Source of the DNA: Liolophura sinensis
Lineage: Eukaryota; Mollusca; Polyplacophora; Chitonida; Chitonidae
Length of the DNA: 64,000 bases
Reading direction: 5' to 3'
NCBI RefSeq assembly: GCF_032854445.1
Contig: NC_088304.1
Location: forward strand, 2,048,001 to 2,112,000
The notes under the pieces were generated by a model that had not been told where the DNA came from, searched no databases, and saw nothing but the letters and a program-made list of their open reading frames with translations. The position numbers and the translations under genes are program-made. Numbering within the stretch: the stretch's first letter is position 1; the number at the start of each line of letters is the position of its first letter. This document shows positions 58,101-64,000 of this stretch, one piece after another.

Positions 58101-61100
58101 TCTATTAAGTAAGAAATTAGTGAGCTGTATGACAGACAAGTCTATACATCCTGCGTGGCAAAGTTTGTGAGTAATTGCATCATGCGGGCAATTAAACCCC
58201 AGGCACTCCAGTTTCCTCCATCCATAAACTGATTGGAATTCTGGTGTATTAAACTATAGTTAGATAAATAAATAAATAAATTGGTCGACCAGACACAACA
58301 TCGGTTCGAAACATTGTCAACAAATGCTGAACAGCTTTAAGCAGCAGGAGTACCAGTTATCTTTGATGCTTTGATGTTTTGGTTCACAGGCTGTTCAGCA
58401 GTTGGCTAACAGTGGTGCTAACAACATCTGGGAACATGCCCTGCTAGACCCCACCCATGGCAGGCCTATTAAACGGAAACCCACTCCCAGAGACCCTGTA
58501 CAGTAAGTACACATGTACATGTAGCAGTCTTCTTAATGAGAACACACTGTTTTAGCAGCAGTTTTATGTTAGGAAGTTACCAGGGTTACATTGTCCAGGT
58601 GTGGTTGATTCCCTCACTCAAAAAACCTGGCTGCTGTCACAGAAGTGAAATATTCTTCTTGTGTAGGCCAAATGAGTTAGGAAGGAAATACATGACAAAC
58701 CCACATGCATACATGTACAACCTGTTTTGTTGTGAAAGTTAACGGTACATTTATATACCAGATAAATTTACCTTCCAAATTACCTTTAATGGTATCCCCC
58801 ATCAAATATTATGAAAATGATAAAATATTAGAAAATTTCAACTGCTGGTTAAATTAATCTGTATTTGATTTATTCATTTATTGTGGTTGTTTTTTTTCTT
58901 TTTCAGCCCCAATAAATCAGATTTTATTCGCAAGAAATACCATTTCTTAGCATTTGTGAACAAACATAACAAAGACCTGGAACATAACTCAGTAGAAGAC
59001 CTTAGTATGGTGAGTAAAATGACTTACTCGTGTGTAGAATGGCATGTTCGTGTATGGTCAGTAGACTGACATACTTGTGTGGTGAGTAGAATGGCTTACT
59101 CGTGTTGTGTGTAGAATGGCATGTACATGTATGGTGAGTAGACTGACATAATTGTGTGGTGAGCAGACTGACATACTTGTGTGGTGAGTAGAATGACACT
59201 CGTGTGGTGCATAGAATGACCTACTTGTGTAGTGAGTAGAATGACATACTTGTGTGGTGAGTGGAACAACATACTTGTGTGGTGAGTAGAACGACATACT
59301 TGTGTGGTGAGTAGAACGACATACTTGTGTGGTGAGTAGAATGACATACTTGTGTGGTGAGTAGAATGACATTCTTGTGTGGTGAGTAGGAAGATGTGTG
59401 TGGTGAGTAGAATGACATACTTGTGTGGTGAGTGGAATGACTTTCTTGTGTGGTGAGTAGAACGACATACTTGTGTGGTGAGTGGAAGGACTTTCTTGTG
59501 TGGTGAGTAGAACGACTTTCTTGTGTGGTGAGTAGAACGACATACTTGTGTGGTGAGTAGAATGACATACTTGTGTGGTGAGTGGAAGGACTTTCTTGTG
59601 TGGTGAGTGGAATGACATGTGTGTGGTGAGTAGAATGACATACTTGTGTGGTGAGTGGAAGGACTTACATGTGTGGTGAGTAGAACGACATACATGTGAT
59701 GTGAGTAGAATGACGTACTTGTGTGGTGAGTAGAATGACATACATGTGTGGTGAGTAGAATGACTTACATGTGTGGTGAGTAGAATGACATACATTTGTG
59801 GTGAGTAGAATGACGTACTTGTGTGGTGAGTAGAATGACATACATGTGTGGTGAGTAGAATGACTTACATGTGTGGTGAGTAGAATGACATACATGTGTG
59901 TTGAGTAGAATGATGTACTTGTGTGGTGAGTAGAATGACATACATGTGGGGTGAGTAGAATGACTTACATGTGTGGTGAGTAGAACGACGTACTTGTGTG
60001 GTGAGTAGAATGACATACATGTGTGGTGAGTAGAATGACTTACATGTGTGGTGAGTAGAATGACATACATGTGTGGTGAGTAGAATGACTTACATGTGTG
60101 GTGAGTAGAATGACATACATGTGTGGTGAGTAGAATGATGTACTTGTGTGGTGAGTAGAATGACATACATGTGTGGTGAGTAGAATGACGTACTTGTGTG
60201 GTGAGTAGAATGACATACATGTGTGGTGAGTAGAATGACATACATGTGTGGTGAGTAGAATGATGTACTTGTGTGGTGAGTAGAACGACATACTTGTATA
60301 TTGTAAATTTTCAGCCTTTTCAACCTCTGAAGCGCTTTTGCGAGTGGAATTTATGCATATAAATTATTATGAAAATGACTCCAAAAGGATTTGTTTGTGA
60401 CACAAAAAATAGAAGCTTCATAAAACAGTGCATTTTATTTCTTTACACCACATATTTTTCTCAGAATATTTCAAAATATTGGACACACAGGTGCTTGTAA
60501 AGGTTGAAGAGTTGGAGACAGCAGTATTAACGTATGGAAGGCTAACTGAAACAATGGTCAATCATCACTTCATTTCATGGGGTGTTAACTGTGGTGTGTA
60601 CATGTAGAATGTAGAAAAGTTAATGAAACCAGATTTAACTGGTCTTTGAATTATGTTCTTGGGTGGGTTTGGTTTCTCAATATTGTAAAAATAATTGTGT
60701 TGGTTGTTCGATCCAAACATGAATATTATCATGTTAAAAGACAAACAAGTAGCCCAACCATGCGATGAAGTTTCAACGTCATTTGGCACTGGGACGTCAC
60801 TCTTGTTGTAATGACATAACTCAAAAAATGCATATTGTGGTTACATGTATTTGTGTGCTGATTATAATTGATAACTTGGTGTGGTAAAAATATATGCAGG
60901 GTTGTATAAAGATGGATTATCTTTGCAGATATGCATGCATGTACATACATGTACACTGTCTTTTAGTGTTGTCTTTTCTTTAGAAAATTTGTGAACATTT
61001 TGGTTCTTCCTGTGAGCACTGTATTGGAAGAACTGCTTTACTTTAGTTTATTTACTAATTTGATGGGTTTTACACCGTACTCAAGAATATTTCACTTATA

Positions 61101-63893
61101 CGACAGCGGCCAGCATTATGGTGGGAGGAAACCATTCAGAGCCCGGGGAAAACCCACGCTTTACTTTAATATATTTAAGCGATGCTATAGACCAATGATT
61201 TTGATCATCAACACTAAAGCCTGATGGGATTGTGACGCATTCTCCTTGCTCCTTAGTGGTTTCGAAACTGTTATTTCATTATTTTTAATACACATTATTT
61301 TGGGAGTACATAATACGGCATGAATGTGTTTGTATGTGATTGGAGGGCTTCACAGAGACTTGTTGATTGTTGTTTTCTCAGACATAATTAAAATTTGTGC
61401 CTTCTGTTTTCAGCAATTGCACTCTAGTGTGAGGACAGGAAATCTAGAAACGTGTATGAGACTGCTGTCTAAAGGGGCGGACCCCAACTATTTCCACCCA
61501 GTAAGTACTTGCAGCAGGATAATAGTGCCTAGTCCTAAGACTAACAGACTAACAGTGCTACTGAATCATGTGACTTGTGAAAAGTGTTAGGCAAACTTTC
61601 TTGACATTAATTTACCGATCACCTGCCTCACCGTTTTCCAGAAATGCCGGAGGTATAAATGACACCTCTTTCCTTTAGAAACTTTTGCAGTTTAGAAACA
61701 TTCACCTCCTCAATTTTCTTCATCGTTTTTCTACTCTAAATTACCTTCCATGAAACGTTTTTCACATGCGCATGTTATAGTAAAAGTAATTGCCTAATAT
61801 TTTGGAATTGCCACAAGTTTACAGTCAGCGTTTTTTTTTTTTACTTTGGTTTTCCCAACTGTATTGTGGCTGCTGACATATAAGTGAAACATTCTTGAGC
61901 ATGGCGTAAAACACCAATTAAATAAATAAATAAATGTAATGAGGACAATTGACTAAAATGTCTAAAATCACTGGAACTTTTTGTCCCCTTCTCGTCATTC
62001 TCTGTTCAGCGGACATACACGTATGGTATTAGACCAGATACACACTAGGCAGATATTCTTGCTGGTAGTGAAGAATTTTTCCACAGACAAAGTGAAATTT
62101 CTATGGAAATTACTGATGCACTGTAATTCGCTGCTCAGAAAGCTATGTCATGTGACCTAGTAAACCATGTGAAACAAATATGTTAGTTTGATTGGTTGAC
62201 TTAAGTCGTTTCGATTCGCTGGAGAAGACTACATCAGTGTCAAGTCGAATAGCTGAGAAATATACTCTGAGCAAATTTTGGGAAATTTGCAAAACAATCC
62301 TGTACAAGGGAAAAATTACCAAGGGTTTCCTTAGCTTTGTGATAGAGCCTGTTTAATGTGTAAGAGGGTGGAGAACCAATCAAATAAGTGGATAAATAAC
62401 AAGTGCAAGAAGCATTCTCTCTGCTGTGGTACAATCCTCTCTTTCGTGGTTTACAGGAGAAGCGGAATTGTCCTATCCACGTGGCGGCGCAGGCTGGTCA
62501 AGCTCTCCAGGTTGAGCTGCTGGTCGTCTATGGAGCTGACCCAGGGGTTGTGGACAACTCTCATAAAACACCCGCCGATTATGCCCGGTGAGTTATCTCC
62601 CTTACCTATACCTGGCCCGAACTGGTTTAATTATGAAATTGTTTTATTTTGCTTGCCTGTCCTTGAATGATACATTTAGAATCTTAGGAATTTCTGGCAA
62701 ACATTTTAAACAAACTAGTGTTCCCACTTACAAGCATGACTTAAATATCCAGAGTAACTTTAGTTAGCCGTCAAATGTGGGAAAGTTTATCAGTAAATTG
62801 CCAGTGGTGAGTGGTTTTCTCCATATACTCCTGTTTGCACCACTCATGGTCAGAATCTTGAGTGAAACAATAAACGACAATCAACTAAATGAGGTAATAA
62901 ATTTAGTAGGCCATATTAATTTGGTTTCATCATGGAAAGACCACTACCAGTATGTTGTGTGTATCTGTAGGTCATGCAGTAACTTGCCAAATATTGATGG
63001 TTTATCCCAAGCATGCATGTTTTCTCTACCCATACATCACTTATCAGTCTGTCGTAGTATTAATGAAAAATTGTGGCATTAAACAACAGCCAGATGAATA
63101 AAATAAAAAGACGACTTCTGCATATTTCAGAGCTGAAGGTTATTTGGATTTGGCCCTGCGATTGATAGAGTGTCAATACGAACTCACAGACAGACTTGCA
63201 TACTTCTTATGTAATAAAACACCAGGTAAGCTGTAAATAATATCTCAAGGTCTTTGTATGAGGTTTCCCAATCTGTCTTTGCACATGTGTATCATTAAAA
63301 TTATTTTTTTGTACAAATTTCTTAAGAAAATTGAAACCAGGCGCAAGGACTTACAGAGATGTGTGAGTTGCCTGTGGGTTATAGATTCCTATAACTGGAC
63401 TAGTTTTGGGCTATGGTCATATTTGTCAACACTATTCATGTGATTATGCTCTCACCGTTTCCTTTGTTTTCAGATCATAGAGGTGGGCAACATTTCATAA
63501 TACCTGAAATGGCTGACAGGTAAGGACTATTTCCCTTTAACAAACCATTCTTTGAAAGTTGGGACTAAAATAGTCATTAAGTGATAAGATGCATTTACAT
63601 TTCTAAGCTTTCTTATACTTGTATGCCCTTATTATATATCATGTTATAGTATGTGGAAATACTTTCTGATGTCAGTTTTGAAGGATTTTTTCAAGCATGA
63701 GTGTAAGTTATCTATAGAATTTACTCCATTCCTCCTCACAGGTTAACCACAGTAATAATAATCGTTCGTTAATTTCTCGGATATTCACTGGGATAGTAAG
63801 AGATGATGGAGTGTATAAATGATTTTTGGTTTGTGTTTCAGTCATTTGGATTTGTCAGAATTAGCCAAACAAGCAAAGAAAAAACTGCAAGCG
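55148..63893 (+). CDS. GIT: GIT-family ArfGAP (first 9 exons; 3' part outside window)
   Basis: Exons 55148-55193, 57065-57198, 58390-58502, 58907-59009, 61414-61500, 62457-62587, 63131-63225, 63474-63519, 63842-63893: 807 nt, 269 codons, all phases matching. GIT proteins are GTPase-activating proteins for Arf6-type GTPases and scaffold PIX, paxillin and FAK at focal adhesions and synapses. ArfGAP zinc finger Cys9-X2-Cys12-X16-Cys29-X2-Cys32 followed by the catalytic Arg37 in CCSVHRSLGRHIS; ankyrin repeats about 135-228 (QLHSSVRTGNLETCMRLL, CPIHVAAQAGQALQVELLVV, YADYAR-type ends); start of the Spa2-homology domain (LDLSELAKQAKKKLQA). Single invertebrate orthologue of GIT1/GIT2. An in-frame ATG at 55130 would add MSRVKS; the 55148 start gives the usual distance from Met-Ser-Arg to Cys. 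Confidence 0.95.
56198..56222. repeat. Poly(A) tract
   Basis: Run of about 23 A in GIT intron 1, followed by AT microsatellite at 56248-56260. Confidence 0.9.
56545..56642. repeat. Four copies of TTAAAGCTATCATCTTTC-GAACA
   Basis: About 24-bp tandem repeat in GIT intron 1. Confidence 0.9.
57065..57198 (+). CDS. GIT: GIT exon 2 (ArfGAP core)
   Basis: Acceptor TTTCAG, donor GTAAGT. DPTWASINRGVLICDECCSV then HRSLGRHISQVRSLKKGHWS and PTLYS. Contains the second Cys pair and catalytic Arg. The frame differs from the longest ORF here and is fixed by homology and phase. Confidence 0.95.
57438..57692 (+). mobile_element. Family-A SINE, near full length
   Basis: GTGGCGCAGCAGCATAATGA, GAGTTCAAGTCCAGATCAT, CACCATATTGCTGGCCGCCG, GCATAAAATAACTAAACAAA. 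Confidence 0.9.
58188..58285 (+). mobile_element. Degenerate SINE tail
   Basis: CAGTTTCCTCCATCCATAAA...ATAAATAAATAAA; weak match to family A. Confidence 0.45.
58390..58502 (+). CDS. GIT: GIT exon 3
   Basis: Acceptor TTCACAG, donor GTAAGT. AVQQLANSGANNIWEHALLD then PTHGRPIKRKPTPRDPV; vertebrate LASNGANSIWEHSLLDP. Confidence 0.95.
58907..59009 (+). CDS. GIT: GIT exon 4 (donor begins a 25-bp array)
   Basis: Acceptor TTTTTCAG, donor GTGAGT. PNKSDFIRKKYHFLAFVNKH then NKDLEHNSVEDLSM. The donor is the first unit of the following minisatellite. Confidence 0.95.
59010..60300 (+). repeat. 25-bp minisatellite carrying the GIT exon-4 5' splice site (about 50 copies)
   Basis: Unit GTGAGTAGAATGACATACAT plus GTGTG; 25-bp spacing (60001, 60026). 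The first unit begins at the real donor (59010), and nearly every unit has TGTG|GTGAGT. Minus-strand frames stay open, producing long Ser/His/Thr-rich ORFs. Confidence 0.95.
60301..60518. mobile_element. MITE-like family M copy
   Basis: Left TTTTCAGCCTTTTCAACCTC, right CTTGTAAAGGTTGAAGAGTT. Abuts the end of the GIT 25-bp array. Confidence 0.65.
60519..61413. other. GIT intron 4 distal part (and intron 5, 61501-62456)
   Basis: Unique except the truncated SINEs at 61050 and 61845. No gene. Confidence 0.55.
61050..61160 (-). mobile_element. Truncated family-A SINE
   Basis: Plus strand: GATGGGTTTTACACCGTACT, CGGCCAGCATTATGGTGGGA, CCCGGGGAAAACCCACG. Confidence 0.88.
61414..61500 (+). CDS. GIT: GIT exon 5 (ankyrin repeat 1)
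   Basis: Acceptor TTTTCAG, donor GTAAGT. QLHSSVRTGNLETCMRLLSK then GADPNYFHP; 29 codons, phase 0. Confidence 0.95.
61845..61938 (+). mobile_element. Truncated family-A SINE tail
   Basis: TGTGGCTGCTGACATATAAG, GGCGTAAAACACCAATTAAA then ATAA repeats. Confidence 0.85.
62457..62587 (+). CDS. GIT: GIT exon 6 (ankyrin repeat 2)
   Basis: Acceptor TTTACAG, donor GTGAGT. EKRNCPIHVAAQAGQALQVE then LLVVYGADPGVVDNSHKTPA and DYA. Confidence 0.95.
63131..63225 (+). CDS. GIT: GIT exon 7 (ankyrin repeat 3)
   Basis: Acceptor TTTCAG, donor GTAAGC. AEGYLDLALRLIECQYELTD then RLAYFLCNKTP; vertebrate LVECQYELTDRLAFYLC. Confidence 0.95.
63474..63519 (+). CDS. GIT: GIT exon 8 (46 nt)
   Basis: Acceptor TTTTCAG, donor GTAAGG. 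DHRGGQHFIIPEMAD; vertebrate PDHKNGHYIIPQMAD. Confidence 0.94.
63842..63893 (+). CDS. GIT: GIT exon 9 (start of Spa2-homology domain)
   Basis: Acceptor GTTTCAG, donor GTAAGT. SHLDLSELAKQAKKKLQA; vertebrate SLDLSELAKAAKKKLQA. The gene continues past the window. Confidence 0.94.
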
Positions 63894-64000
63894 GTAAGTT
63901 ACTACTGTTCATAACACTCAGCAATTTGAACTGTGCTTTCTTTATTTCTTAGTGCTTCTGTTGTGGTAAAATCACTTCTAGTTACTTCAGGAATGGTTTA

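Noticed and set aside
59058-60323. Minus-strand ORFs up to 245 codons rich in STHHT and FYSPH
   Set aside because: Generated by the 25-bp array, antisense to GIT; overlapping frames show identical periodicity.

Overview
The window is invertebrate nuclear DNA, about 60% A+T, with short phase-consistent exons separated by long repeat-laden introns. Repeats of one tRNA-headed SINE family ending in GCGTAAAACACCAATCAAAT plus short ATAA-type tails point to a mollusc, probably a bivalve or close relative. This species call is an inference from repeat style; no species is named by the sequence.

Three protein genes explain essentially all recognised coding sequence. (1) 183-21832, plus strand: the last 17 coding exons of EIF4ENIF1 (4E-T), the eIF4E-binding P-body scaffold; the 5' exons lie upstream of the window. 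A probable long 3'UTR continues to about 26.2 kb. (2) 35442-54663, minus strand: a complete 14-exon ANKRD13-family gene (602 codons) with ankyrin repeats, the ANKRD13 core domain and four C-terminal ubiquitin-interacting motifs. (3) 55148-63893, plus strand: the first nine exons (269 codons) of a GIT-family ArfGAP, continuing past the right edge. ANKRD13 and GIT are head to head, with 484 bp between their start codons, implying a shared bidirectional promoter. The same divergent pairing is known for human GIT2/ANKRD13A and GIT1/ANKRD13B.

The most unusual property is a set of minisatellites that begin on real splice junctions. Six arrays in the three genes reiterate the last or first few dozen bases of an exon together with its splice site: 5' splice sites in 4E-T (53-bp unit, 18 donors) and GIT (25-bp unit, about 50 donors), and 3' splice sites in 4E-T (52 bp, about 15) and ANKRD13 (71 bp about 20 copies, 71 bp 4 copies, and about 40 bp 9-10 copies). 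Only the exon-proximal copy is used in the phase-consistent gene model. Other arrays (107, 43, 43, 42 and 29 bp units) do not touch junctions.

Region 26.2-35.4 kb is intergenic and repeat-rich (SINEs, MITE-like elements, a transposase remnant, two large arrays). Exons 4-6 of 4E-T need three single-base frame changes to match the conserved protein. The rest of that gene and both other genes are frame-perfect, so draft-assembly indels are the simplest explanation.
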